64,000 nucleotides of DNA from Gigaspora margarita. Lineage: Eukaryota > Glomeromycota > Glomeromycetes > Diversisporales > Gigasporaceae. The notes under the pieces were generated by a model that was given only the letters and a program-made list of their open reading frames with translations, ran no database searches and was not told the origin of the DNA. How positions within the stretch are numbered: the first letter of the stretch is position 1; each line of letters starts with the position of its first letter. The translations under genes and the position numbers were made by a program. Below, piece by piece: positions 46,838-57,634 of this stretch. The DNA is taken from contig WTPW01000068.1 of assembly GCA_009809945.1 (NCBI GenBank), forward strand, positions 224,889 to 288,888, read 5' to 3'.

Positions 46838-47504
46838 TGTTACAGTAGGGCAGCCTTCTTGTACTCCTTACTATAATAACGACACGGCTACAGGGATTCT
46901 TTAGCGGTTTATAGCGGTATCCAAGAGGCAGGTATAATTCCTTAGTCTGTAAGAAATTATACTCTTCTCTGTAGGTGGTTCGTGACAGTATTTAGAGTTA
47001 ACAATAGTTTCTTTATTTAATAATAATAAGCAAGAGGGCTATTCCTAGGTTTCTATTCCTAAGAAATCTCTTTTACAAGATATTTAGTAAATATAAAGAG
47101 AAGTGGGTGTCTGAGTCTAATTTGACTAAGGGAAATTCTGTGTTTTTAAATATATTTTAGAATAAGCGTTATAAGCGTTAATTTACAATGATGAACGTTA
47201 CAATCATCATGAGCGACATAAGCGTTACAAGCGATATAATCGTTATAAGCAGTATAAGCGTTATAAGCGGTATAAGCGTTATAAGTGGTATAAGCATTAT
47301 AAGCGGTATAAGCGTTATAAGCGGTACAAGCGTTATAAGCAGTATAATCGTTATAAGCGGTATAAGCGTTATAAGCGATATGAACTATTCTAAATGTCTA
47401 ACTTCTCAAATAACAATATATAAAATACTAAAGATAATAAGATAATAGTAAAATAAAGATAATAATAAATATTCTAATAAAATAATAATACTCGTTCTAT
47501 AACA
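46838..47504 (-). repeat. 5' LTR of the gypsy element
   Basis: Ends tgttacagta ... ctataaca, with canonical TG/CA on the forward strand. It retains more CpG than the 3' LTR and contains the gttataagcggtataagc array at 47215-47380. Confidence 0.95.
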
Positions 47505-47706
47505 CTAGCACAGCCCGCATCAAAGCCAAGACGCATAAGAGCTTCTCATCATTATAGGTCCATCTGGAGATGTCCTGGGTCCCTGTATCCCGCAGTGTTT
47601 CAGTTTCCTAGACGGCTTATCTTATTTTGCTGTTGCTAGGATTTGAACTAGCGACCTTTTGATTTACATCCTCAGAGCGTTAACCGCTATGCTATCGACC
47701 CAGAGG
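47505..47706 (-). mobile_element. 5' part of a tRNA-derived retroposon (SINE-like)
   Basis: At the 5' end of the minus strand (47706-47630) is a tRNA-like head: box-A-like tagcatagcggttaacgc and box-B-like agttcaaatcc. The T-arm stem gctag/ctagc is perfect but the loop is 8 nt, and the acceptor ends do not pair, so it is not a functional tRNA. The body continues to 47509 and resumes at 37940 beyond the gypsy element, giving a total near 540 bp. Confidence 0.6.
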
Positions 47707-49046
47707 ACAATATATTATATTTTAAATTAAATATACATTTTTATTCAATATTATATATTTTATTATATATTATTATACATTCTTTACAAAAAAAAAATAA
47801 AAAAATGATGAAAAAAAATAAAAACCAAAAACAAATAAAACTGAAAAAAAATAAAAATTCTATAAAAAATTAGTCCTACATGCTTATTTTCGCTTCTTTG
47901 TTTTAACTATCATATTTGCTTCAGCTATTTTTTGTTCTGGCTACTACTTTCGTTTTGCTTGAAAACTTTCAAAAATGTGCAAAAACTTTTGAAAAATTGC
48001 GAAAACTTGCATTCTTTTTCTAAATAATTTCTAAAAAAAGTAGAAAAGTGAAAAAATAAAAAAAACTATTTCTTAAAAGTGTTGGTGTTCTGAATAAAAA
48101 AAATAAAGAAAGCAATAAAAAAAAATAAACGAAGTTCCAAATTTCTATATCTCTGAAGTAAGAGTTCAAATTCAGAAATTGCCAAAACCTAGTTGTGTTT
48201 TGTAAAGTGCTATGTTAACTTGCAAAAACTTGTGAAAACTTGTGTTTAACTGAATTATTTCTCTAAAGAAGTGTTTTTCGCAAAGTAACAGAATAAAATA
48301 AATTAATAAAAAAATTTAAAAAAAAAAACAAAAAACAAAAACAAAAAGTATCAAATAAGAAAATAAATAAGCAAAAAATTGCAAAAACTTGTGCCTAACT
48401 GAATCATTTCCCTAAAGAAGCATTCTTGAAAATTTAGAAGGGTTCTTGCAAAGTGTCAAAAGTTTGAGTTAGCTTGTGAAGTCATATTGGTGTACTTGCA
48501 AAGTGCTGAAAAGTTGTTGGTTTTCTTGCAAAGGGCTAGTGTTTTAAAAAAACAAATCAAAAACAAAAAAACAAACAATATAGAAGATCTAATTTATAAA
48601 CAAAAAATCTAATCTAATCATGTAATACAAAATTTTATCGATACATCATACAAAATTTCAAAACATTTTGAAAATATAGTCCAATGTGTGCTTGGTATGA
48701 CCCAGGTTACAGATCTACTGATCCAGCTTGGTTTTCCAGTTTTAAAATATTAAAATATTTTGAAACATTTCGAAACTACTAATTTAATTTTAATTAATAT
48801 AAAATGATTATGTGTTATATATTGATATATAGCTATTTAAAATATTTCATGATGAAAGTATCAAAAATAAGCATTTGCAATCTTTAACTGTTTTAAATTT
48901 AGTTAAAAAATACGCAAATTGAATATATCTAACTTTTTCTAAAATTTTGTTGATTTCTAAGAAACTAAAGATCTTACATCCAAAAAAGTTATTAAGCTAG
49001 CTACGCATCTAGTTCACTGACCTATATACTAATAGCTCAGGGTCCT
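47707..49046. other. Right arm of the 12.3-kb hAT-like element, no gene
   Basis: A-rich DNA with many scattered copies of gcaaaaacttgtg and cttgcaaagtgct (47930-48545), probably subterminal repeats, then AT-rich sequence up to the terminal inverted repeat. Confidence 0.6.
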
Positions 49047-51090
49047 GGCTATGTCAATGAGTCTTGCTAAAGTATACAAACATTCATTTACTCAAGATAA
49101 TAGATAAAAATTCTTTAAGGGTAGGGGGTATATCAATCATTTTTCATATGATTTTTGTGTTACTATTTTTTCTTTTGAATATTAAAAAATATTATATTAT
49201 GTAAACAGTTTTTAAAAATTAATTAAAATTTGTAGAATAGGTTTTTCTGATTCTAATGGTAGTAAAATCATCAAAATTGAGCAGATATTTATCAAGATAC
49301 ATGTATTTAAAGATTAGATATTATTTTATCATATGATGATCATATGATATTTACTTAATGATCTTGTATAACCCCAGAAAATTTAGAGGCTCTCTGGAAA
49401 CTTTATAATATATACAAGTACATTTTTTTTAAAGTTTTTATTTGTTAAAATTTTTACTACTATAAAGAACATAATCTAACCTATTTTCTACAAAAATTTG
49501 ATAAAGATTAATTATAATGGTAAAAAGTTTTATTAGTAGCATATTTCTATTTTTTGTAAAAATCACGTTGTGACACTAAGATCATATGAAAAATGATCGA
49601 CATACCCCCTACCCTTAATTTTAGTTGTAATGCACTTTATTATGGAGATCATTTTTAAACTGGGTTAGAAGTTTTTGAAATTTTTTCAATTTTTTAAAAT
49701 AATTGTTAAAAATGATAATTTATTAAAGTAATTTCATAGAAATCATAAATAAATAAATGGTAATTGATTAGTTATTGGGCTTATTTAAGCTTCCAAAGAT
49801 GCATATATGCATTTACATTTGAAATAGTCAACTTATTACCATGAATAAGATTCGAATATAAATTTTTCTCAAAATATTTCATTGATTAAACATTCTATTT
49901 TTTCATGCAGTTGTCACGATAATAATTTCATAGAATTATAAACAGTAGCTTATTTTAGTTAAATTTAATTATTGGGCAAATAATCAAGAACTTTTTTCCA
50001 TTGAATTGAATAAAAAAATTAAACAGTTAATTAACGTGAGTCTCGTAAATCGGAGGTTTTTTTTGCGTTAGAGGATGTACTAAATTAAGTTAATAATTCA
50101 TGCAACTATGTCAATGGGTCTCGTTAAAGTATGCAAACATTCATTCATTTGGGGATAAATAATAATTTCCATTGTAATGCATATTATGGAGATCATTTTT
50201 AAACTAAGCTAGAAATTTTAAAGTTTTTCAAAATAATTGTTAAAAATGATGATTTATTAAAGTAATTTCATAGAAATCATAAATAAATAAATGATAGTTT
50301 ATCAGTTAAAATCTAATTATTGGACTTATTTAAGCCCCCACGAATGCGTATATGCATTTACATTTGAAATAATCAACTTATTGCCACGAATATGAATTCT
50401 TCTCGAAATATTCATTGACTAAACATTTTTTTTCTCATGCAGTCGTCATGATAATAATTTCATATAAATCATAATAAACAGTAGCTTATTAGTTAAAAAC
50501 TAATTAGTGGGCAGATAAAGATAATCGAAAATTTTTTATTCATTAAATTGATAAAAAAATAAAATAGTTAATTGACGTGAGTATCGTAAATTGGAGGTTT
50601 TTTTTACGTTAGAAGATATACTAAATTAAGCTAATAATTCATGCGACTATGTCAATGTGTCTCGCTAAAGTATACAATCATTTATTTATTCAGGGTAAAT
50701 AATAAATTCTTTTAATTTCCATTGCAATGCACTTTATGGAGATCACTAGAAGTTCTTAAAATTTTTTATTTTTTCAAAATAATCGTTAAAAATGATGATA
50801 AATAATTTATTAAAGTAATTCACAGAATCATAAATAACCAGTAGTCAATTAGTTAAATTTAATTATTGGGCTTATTTAAGGCTCCACAGATGCGTGTATT
50901 CATTTACATTTGAAATACTCAACTTATTACCATGAATAAGATTCGAATATGAATTCTCGAAATATTTTATCACAAAACTTTTTTTTTTCTTCTCATGCAG
51001 TCGTTACGATAATAATTTCATAGCAATCATAATGCTTATTTAGTTAAATCTAATTATTGGGCTTATCCTCTATGAATGTGTGTAATAAAC
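49047..51090. repeat. Satellite of ~545-555 bp units, about three and a half copies
   Basis: The marker ctatgtcaatg occurs at about 49049, 50104 and 50647. After subtracting the 500 bp due to the MITE at 49119-49614, the steps are about 555 and 543 bp. Further shared blocks are atggagatcatttttaaac, cttatttaagc with tgcatttacatttgaaata, and cgtaaatyggaggtttttt. Continuous with 36650-36790 across the 12.3-kb insertion. Confidence 0.85.
49119..49614. mobile_element. piggyBac-like MITE (496 bp), TTAA target
   Basis: TIRs of about 45 bp begin gggtagggggtatatcaatc and, as reverse complement, gggtagggggtatgtcgatc. It is flanked by ttaa on each side. The paralogous satellite unit at about 50712 shows the empty site with a single ttaa (attcttttaatttccattg), confirming the insertion and its TTAA duplication. 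Confidence 0.85.
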
Positions 51091-51785
51091 AAAAGAGTAC
51101 AGCAGTTTTTCGAAAATATATTATTACTTATTATTAATTAATTAGTTAATTATTAGAAAATTATTAGAAATAATAAATTCTAATTCGGTTCATTTCGCAA
51201 CTAATTTGAGTCGAAATATCCTCTAGTTTGGTAATTGCATTGTATGCAGATTAAATTTTTTTTAATCGTCATTCATTTTTCATTTTTTTGCATCGAATAT
51301 ATATTCACCTGTTACTCGATTAGCGAAAAAATTTTTGAGCGCTAAGCGCTTGCGCTGCGCCTTAGCTGCTTTGAACCGCTGCTTACTCTTTCTCCGGCGC
51401 TTCGCTAGCGCTACGCTACGCTTAAGAATACCTCCTACAATCGGTTGAAAATTGTGAACCCCAAAATTTTCTAAAGGAGTTAAAACAGAGAATATTAATT
51501 ACCAAACATAAACGATAAAACCAACACAACATCTACATAAAAAGCAATAGAGCGTACCACAAAGCACTAACGATTTCTTCTAAGCGCTAAGCGCTAACTA
51601 ACTAACTAAATAAATTCGTTGAAGTAATGTTTTATTTATAGCTAAATAGTGCTAGTACTTCATTAGCACAATTTAAGGCATATTGTTGACTAGACGAGAA
51701 GATTGTATCACCCACCGTAAGTAATAATAAATATGCGTGATTGCGCGATGTATTAAATTTTTTTTTTATCTTAACGTTAAATAAA
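51091..51785. other. Region upstream of the Sel1 gene
   Basis: AT-rich DNA with the GC-rich island above and a clean gtaagt donor-like site at 51719 that could belong to an unseen upstream exon. Nothing else recognised. Confidence 0.4.
51338..51430. repeat. GC-rich agcgct island
   Basis: A short block of overlapping palindromes (agcgctaagcgcttgcgctg, cgctagcgctacgctacgc) stands out in AT-rich surroundings. A related aagcgctaagcgctaac lies at about 51580-51600. It is upstream of the Sel1 gene; function unknown. Confidence 0.75.
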
Positions 51786-52151
51786 ATGGAAGAAGCTCAA
51801 CTAAGTTTTACTGATTGCCAAAAATTAGCAGATGTAAACGATCCAGACGGAGTGTACTGGCTTGGATATTGTTATGAATATGGAATTGGGATTGAAAAGG
51901 ATGAAAACAAAGCATTTATTCATTATCAAAAGTCAGCAGATATAAATAATTCTAACGGAATGTATAAAGTTGGTCATTGTTATTATTTAGGAATTGGAGT
52001 TGAAAAAGATAGTTACAAAGCATTTGAGCACTACAAAAAGTCTGCAGAAATGAATAATCCTAACGGAATCTTTAAAACCGCTATTTGTTACTATTATGGA
52101 ATTGGTGTGGAAAAAAACAATGGTAAATTTTGGGAATGGATTAAAAAGTAA
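51786..52151 (+). CDS. Sel1-like repeat protein (short)
   Basis: ATG at 51786 opens a frame of 121 codons with three Sel1-like (tetratricopeptide-related) repeats of about 36 residues: GVYWLGYCYEYGIGIEKDEN, GMYKVGHCYYLGIGVEKD and GIFKTAICYYYGIGVEKNN. Each is followed by KAF.HYKKSA.xNN-type helices, the last one degenerate. Sel1 repeats are helical scaffolds for protein complexes. In Glomeromycotina they are greatly expanded and often fused to TKL kinases; the neighbouring kinase at 53.7 kb fits that. An in-frame ATG exists at 51741, but the sequence after it is low-complexity. The frame stops at a gtaagc that could also be a splice donor, so a 3' exon may be missing. Confidence 0.8.
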   Translation: MEEAQLSFTDCQKLADVNDPDGVYWLGYCYEYGIGIEKDENKAFIHYQKSADINNSNGMYKVGHCYYLGIGVEKDSYKAFEHYKKSAEMNNPNGIFKTAICYYYGIGVEKNNGKFWEWIKK

Positions 52152-52373
52152 GCCAATTTTATAATTTAATCATAATATCTCGTATTTTAAAATTGGGAAT
52201 ATCTCACACAACATTAATTATCCAATTTTAATTATCAGAGAGTAAGCATAAGGAACATCTATTCATTTATACATCAGCTACGCATTTATATTTGAAATAT
52301 ATATTTATTATTTGCGTTATTTAGCCTGTGAGTATGAAGAACTTTTATTAATCAAAAAATTAAAAACCAATAA

Positions 52374-53511
52374 GACAAGTTCACAAATCATGACAGCAAA
52401 CAGCAAATACTTATTTCCCATTACCTGTTACGTAATGCCCTTCAAATCATTTCATTCGCATTAATCANNNNNNNNNNNNNNNNNNNNNNNNNNNNNNNNN
52501 NNNNNNNNNNNNNNNNNNNNNNNNNNNNNNNNNNNNNNNNNNNNNNNNNNNNNNNNNNNNNNNNNNNNNNNNNNNNNNNNNNNNNNNNNNNNNNNNNNNN
52601 NNNNNNNNNNNNNNNNNNNNNNNNNNNNNNNNNNNNNNNNNNNNNNNNNNNNNNNNNNNNNNNNNNNNNNNNNNNNNNNNNNNNNNNNNNNNNNNNNNNN
52701 NNNNNNNNNNNNNNNNNNNNNNNNNNNNNNNNNNNNNNNNNNNNNNNNNNNNNNNNNNNNNNNNNNNNNNNNNNNNNNNNNNNNNNNNNNNNNNNNNNNN
52801 NNNNNNNNNNNNNNNNNNNNNNNNNNNNNNNNNNNNNNNNNNNNNNNNNNNNNNNNNNNNNNNNNNNNNNNNNNNNNNNNNNNNNNNNNNNNNNNNNNNN
52901 NNNNNNNNNNNNNNNNNNNNNNNNNNNNNNNNNNNNNNNNNNNNNNNNNNNNNNNNNNNNNNNNNNNNNNNNNNNNNNNNNNNNNNNNNNNNNNNNNNNN
53001 NNNNNNNNNNNNNNNNNNNNNNNNNNNNNNNNNNNNNNNNNNNNNNNNNNNNNNNNNNNNNNNNNNNNNNNNNNNNNNNNNNNNNNNNNNNNNNNNNNNN
53101 NNNNNNNNNNNNNNNNNNNNNNNNNNNNNNNNNNNNNNNNNNNNNNNNNNNNNNNNNNNNNNNNNNNNNNNNNNNNNNNNNNNNNNNNNNNNNNNNNNNN
53201 NNNNNNNNNNNNNNNNNNNNNNNNNNNNNNNNNNNNNNNNNNNNNNNNNNNNNNNNNNNNNNNNNNNNNNNNNNNNNNNNNNNNNNNNNNNNNNNNNNNN
53301 NNNNNNNNNNNNNNNNNNNNNNNNNNNNNNNNNNNNNNNNNNNNNNNNNNNNNNNNNNNNNNNNNNNNNNNNNNNNNNNNNNNNNNNNNNNNNNNNNNNN
53401 NNNNNNNNNNNNNNNNNNNCAGCAAAACAAGTTCACAAATCATGATCATAAATACTTATTTTCCATTCCTGCTACGTAATGCTCTTCAAAATCATCCATT
53501 CGCATTAATTT
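52374..53511. repeat. Duplicated segment flanking an assembly gap
   Basis: Sequence at 52374-52467 (caagttcacaaatcatga ... acgtaatgcccttcaaatca ... cattcgcattaat) is repeated with few changes at 53427-53511, on either side of the gap. The duplication may be real or an unresolved join. Confidence 0.8.
52468..53419. other. Assembly gap (952 N)
   Basis: A run of N. Apparent minus-strand frames across it are undefined codons. Confidence 0.99.
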
Positions 53512-53582
53512 AGTCGGTATGTATAAAGTTATTTACATTCGATATAAAGATTAAAATATTGTATAAAATAACTTTTACGATC

Positions 53583-53729
53583 GTTATACACGTATAGTAA
53601 ATCTGAATATGGAAAATGTACAAACTGTAATGAAGACAACACTCGTGAAGCATGGTACCTATCGTGCGACCCTGACATAGCACAACAAGATGGACAAGTG
53701 GAAATAAGGATATTGATGATTGTATTAAA
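53583..53729 (+). pseudogene. N-terminal zinc-ribbon-like part of the kinase gene, out of frame
   Basis: Frame 1 reads YGKCTNCNEDNTREAWYLSC, then DPDIAQQ: a CxxC...CDP segment that precedes the kinase domain in many Glomeromycotina TKL kinases (family knowledge recalled, not searched). The sequence then has to change frame near 53690 to continue as WTSGNKDIDDCIKLFQLRTY into the kinase. The shift is either an indel in this allele or assembly, or a real inactivating change. Confidence 0.6.
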
Positions 53730-54970
53730 TTGTTTCAACTTAGAACCTATGCGTATAAAGATTTGGTCGAATGGATTCCATTTGATAAATTGTCTGATAT
53801 TAAAAAAATTGGTGAAGGTGGTTTTGGTTCTGTATTCAAAGCAACTTGGAAGGATGGCGTACGAAAAGTTGATGACAATGTGAGAGCACGTGAATCATCT
53901 AGTATCGTTGCACTCAAAACGTTGACAAGTTCTAAAGAAACCAATTTTTTAAAAGAAGTAAGTTAATTTATTGCTTTTATGCTTTATTTACTAGATTATT
54001 GAATTAATTCATTTTTTAAACTTTTAAGTTTAAAAGTCTTATGATATGTAAATTATATGAAAGCAAACTCGCAATATATGGAATAACTCAAAATAAAGAA
54101 ACAAAAGAATGCTTTATGGTATTTCAATATGCTGATAATGGGAGTCTTCATAAATATTTAAGAAAAAACTTTGTTGAACTTACATGGCAGACTAAATTGC
54201 AAATACTTAAAGATATTTCGGATGATTTAGATAATATTCACAGATTCGCAGGATATATTCATGCTGACTTTCATAGTGGTAACATTTTGCAAGGCCAACA
54301 CACCAGCAAAAAGACTCAATCTTATATTGCAGATTTAGGATTGTCCAGAAAAAAAGATGAAGATGTTTCAGAAGGCGATATTTATGGTGTCATACCCTAT
54401 GTTGCTCCTGAAGTTTTATTAGGAACCCAACAATTTACACAAGCAGCAGATATTTATGGGTTTGGTATTATTACGGCAGAGATGTCAACTGGACAAAGAC
54501 CGTTTGATGGTCATGAATTTGGTACAAAGCTTGCAGTTAAGATTTGCAATGGACTGCGACCAGCATTTGCTAATGAAACTCCTAAATGCTACATTGAATT
54601 GGCTGAGAGATGCATGAATTCTGATCCACAAAAATGGTCTAGTGCTTATGATGTTTATGATGTAATAGGAAATTGGCTTAAAGAGATAGCTAGTTCGGAT
54701 GACAATGAAATTAAAAAGCAATTCTCAGATGCAGATAAAGTTATTAAATCATTGCCAATACCAAAGCATTCTGATGAAATATACACTAGCAAAATTATTA
54801 GCACAAAATTAATTGCAAATGAAATTACAAATAAAATTAAAGAAGGTATTTATTTTCAACTCATATTTTAAAATATTGCTAAATTGTTTTTTTAAAAAAC
54901 ATTATTTAATTATTTAGATTTATTTCAAGCTGATTCTGCTCAAATTAAATATGATATTACTAAAGATTAA
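53730..54970 (+). CDS. TKL-type serine/threonine (or dual-specificity) protein kinase, three exons
   Basis: The exons 53730-53957, 54029-54845 and 54918-54970 join in frame (about 365 codons; the true start lies upstream). Introns of 71 and 72 bp begin gtaagt and gtattt and end ttaag and tttag. Kinase landmarks: glycine loop GEGGFGSVF (about residue 28), VALK lysine (about 59), FLKEF helix C, catalytic loop YIHADFHSGNIL (about 154; Ala replaces the usual Arg of HRD), DLG instead of DFG (about 178), PYVAPEVL, DIYGFGIITAEMSTGQRPF and CMNSDPQKWSSA. The C-terminal tail ends DLFQADSAQIKYDITKD. The substrate is unknown; this class is expanded in mycorrhizal fungi. An upstream frameshift may inactivate it. 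Confidence 0.9.
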
Positions 54971-55065
54971 AAGCTTTGAAAATTATTTTTATATCGTTAT
55001 CAATTAGTTATCAATTAGTTAAATATTTTATAACAATTGTATATTTTATTCGATAAATTGATATA
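54971..55065. other. Short 3' region of the kinase gene
   Basis: AT-rich, no defined polyadenylation signal beyond A/T runs. Confidence 0.3.
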
Positions 55066-55262
55066 CAGTCAGACCCCTCTAAGTGCACATTCTCTAAGTG
55101 CACAGTATATGAAAACCCTCTAAGATGCATGCCTCCGCTTAGTCCCAACTCATATAACAATTATAAAATTTAACCTTCCTAAGTGCACACCTCCTCTAAG
55201 TGCACATTTTGCATTTTTTTCACTATGGTCCTGAGGGGTGTGCACTTAGGGGGGTCTGACTG
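55066..55262. mobile_element. pogo/Tc1-like MITE (197 bp)
   Basis: The ends are cagtcagacccctctaagtg and, as reverse complement, cagtcagaccccccta. It is flanked by the TA dinucleotide on both sides. Five copies of ctctaagtgcaca-type subterminal repeats occur. The TA duplication and CAGT start fit the Tc1/mariner-pogo superfamily. Confidence 0.85.
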
Positions 55263-55264
55263 TA

Positions 55265-57480
55265 TTTAAATTTATAAAAGATTTTTTATTTTTAATTTAT
55301 TTAAAAAAAAAAATTTATAAGAAAAATTTAAAATTGGTTTGAAACTTAGATAAAAACTAGCAACAATACATAGTTCCAGATTCAAAAATAATCTAGTGCT
55401 TAATGAAAATCTAGATCTGATAGTTTTGATCAAAATTTTTAAAATAATCCTGTACTAGTTCATAGAATATTTTATAAAATAAAATTTTTATAAATTTATT
55501 GTTGTGCTAATTCATTTATTTAGTTTTTATATTTTATAAAAATAATTAATTAATTAATATAAATTACTGATTTTAAATTAGATTAATAAATATTTTTTAT
55601 ATTTATTAAATTAATATGAATAAAAAAAATTAAATAGTAAATATTTATAAACTTAATTTTTTAGTTTAAATCTTCTTTATACTTATTAAAAAAAATATAA
55701 TTAAATTTACAATTGATCACATATTAAATACTTTAAATATAATAAATATCAAACATAATTTAGAAAAACAGCCAACAATACAATTTAATAAAAAATAATT
55801 TAATAAAAATATATATGCTTAATTAAAAACATAAAATAATCTTCTATAAACTAAAATTTTAAATTAAATAAAACCTACAAATAATCTTCTACAAACTAAA
55901 ATTTTAAATCAATAAAACCTACAATGATTTAATTGAAATAAACTACTTTATAACAATCTTAATATCATTTTAAACCATAATTTGTTTTTTGGTATAATGT
56001 ATACAAAAATATACATGACTAAAATATATTAATCCAAAATAATATTAATTCACATGTGCGCATTCATACATACACATAGCTATTTTAAGATGCAATTATA
56101 TGGATTAAAGTTTTTATATTTCATTTAATACTGGATGTGTCTGAAAATAGCCTACTACCAAATAAGCTACCCCCTTCTAATAAGCTACCCCATGATCACA
56201 ATAGTCACTACATAGTAAAATCAAATTTTATTATGTAAATCGATTATAATCGCTTAAGTAAACTTATTCAGGAGATCAAAATATACATATACTAAAATTT
56301 TTAGCAAGATCAGAGAATATTTTATTATTTAACTTTCAATTTTTACATTAGACAAAAAATTAAAATTTTAAAAAAAAATATATTTGATGAACGTAAAATC
56401 AAATTCAAATAATAAAGATTTCTTCAATTTTAATAAAAATTTTAGAATATTAGTCAAGGGACATGTCCAATTTGATAATTTTCATTAAGTAAATTTTTGT
56501 ATAACATAAATCATTGTGAACTTTTTATAAAGAATATCTTAATGACAAAGCCATAACTAACATTTTTTTTAGCAGATTTATTGTTTGAGACTTGTGCTTT
56601 CTTTTTATATAAAAAAAAATACTTTTATTTTAATTTATACAAAATAAATCAAACACAAAAGTTGCAATTTTTACTCTAAAGTTCAAGATTTTGAGCCAAC
56701 TACCGCTTATATGGGTCTAATTTTTTTTGTTGAAGTAGCAAAAAAGAAGTGCTACAAGTTTAATTATTGGACCAAAGACGCTTTACTTATAGCATCTTGC
56801 TATTTACTAGGAAGCACTTTTTTATTAAGTAGATTTGGAATTAATGCAAGGTTGATCGTAGTCTTTTTTTATTTTATGGCTTTTATTTGCTTTTTTTTTA
56901 CCTTTTCTTTAGGCAACGGCCTTTATTAGTTAATATGGTTAAGGATTAAAGTCATAATTTGAGTTAGAGTTAGTAGATGCACTCTGTGATGAGAAAACAG
57001 AAAAGCAGAAGTGGTTTGAGAAAAAAGTCAATGGCTTCATCTAATTTCTAAAAAAGCACCTTTTCAGCATTTACTTCTGCTAATTTTAGGGCCTAGTTAA
57101 TATGAAAATTGCCAGAACTAATTTGCTTTAATTGGCTAGCAATGGCTATGGTTCCTAGTTTTTTGGCTATCTTTAACTAAACTGCGAATATAAGTATTTT
57201 ACTGTATTTGACTACTAATTTTATTTTTTCTTTAGCTGAAAATAATTCAGCAATTTATTTTATTTTATTCTTACTAGACGAGAGAGGGATATTCTGGTGA
57301 GCATATTGATATAATTGTTTGGCCTTGATTTTAATAGCTGAATAACGCAGAGATTGTTGACAAAAGGTATATACTATTATGAATTCTCATGTTTCATCTT
57401 AATTTGCATTTCTATATATTACTACTTTACTATATACAATCTTTATATACCTAGAAAATTAGTGTTAGGGTGCTTATCTA
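55265..57480. other. AT-rich intergenic DNA
   Basis: No convincing gene. An open frame at 56711-56929 (MGLIFFVEVAKKKCYKF, two hydrophobic stretches) has no family signature. A short taccccc-rich motif occurs at 56155-56195. Confidence 0.5.
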
Positions 57481-57541
57481 ACAACCTGATTGGCAAAAAA
57501 AATTGATCATGATTATCATAAAAACTAGATTATTACAATAT

Positions 57542-57634
57542 GATTGTTAGTGGTTTCCAGATTGTTAAAACTACCTCCAACATGATAATTTCATATCAGA
57601 ATAGCTTTAAGATTCAGAAATCATTTAATAATTG
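57542..57634. mobile_element. Foldback MITE, copy 1 (decayed)
   Basis: Arms gattgttagtggtttccaga and ctgaaatcatttaataattg surround a catgataatttcatatcaga centre. It is related to copies 2 and 3. Confidence 0.5.

Larger units (their letters stand above)
37941..47504 (-). mobile_element. Ty3/gypsy LTR retrotransposon, complete but decayed (9.56 kb)
   Basis: Both LTRs (674 and 667 bp), a primer-binding site, a polypurine tract and the coding order gag, protease, a Cys/His-rich block, reverse transcriptase, RNase H and integrase are present on the minus strand. A 4-bp ctag flanks the element. Integrase downstream of RNase H is the Ty3/gypsy order. Coding frames are broken by stops, mostly explicable as single transitions, by frameshifts, by scattered N near 42.1-42.4 kb, and by a MITE in gag. 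It is inserted in a tRNA-derived retroposon inside the 12.3-kb hAT-like element. Confidence 0.95.
36791..49046. mobile_element. hAT-like element (12.3 kb as found) carrying a SINE and a gypsy element
   Basis: The termini agaaccccgagctattagta and, as reverse complement, aggaccctgagctattagta (continuing tataggt) are inverted repeats. They are flanked by a perfect 8-bp duplication, ggctatgt (36783-36790 and 49047-49054). Joining the flanks restores the satellite unit as seen uninterrupted at 50104 and 50647. Its own sequence is only about 2.2 kb of A/T-rich DNA (36791-37601 and 47707-49046), so it is non-autonomous. The rest is the retroposon at 37602 and the LTR element at 37941. Confidence 0.85.

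Noticed and set aside
47630-47706. Functional tRNA gene on the minus strand
   Set aside because: Box A and box B are recognisable, but the acceptor ends do not pair, the T-loop is 8 nt and the anticodon arm does not form; it continues into a retroposon body.
54485-54721. Antisense ORF in the kinase gene (also 53747-53944)
   Set aside because: They are shadows of the kinase coding frame.
56711-56929. Small membrane protein
   Set aside because: Two hydrophobic stretches arise easily from T-rich DNA; no family or splice context supports it.
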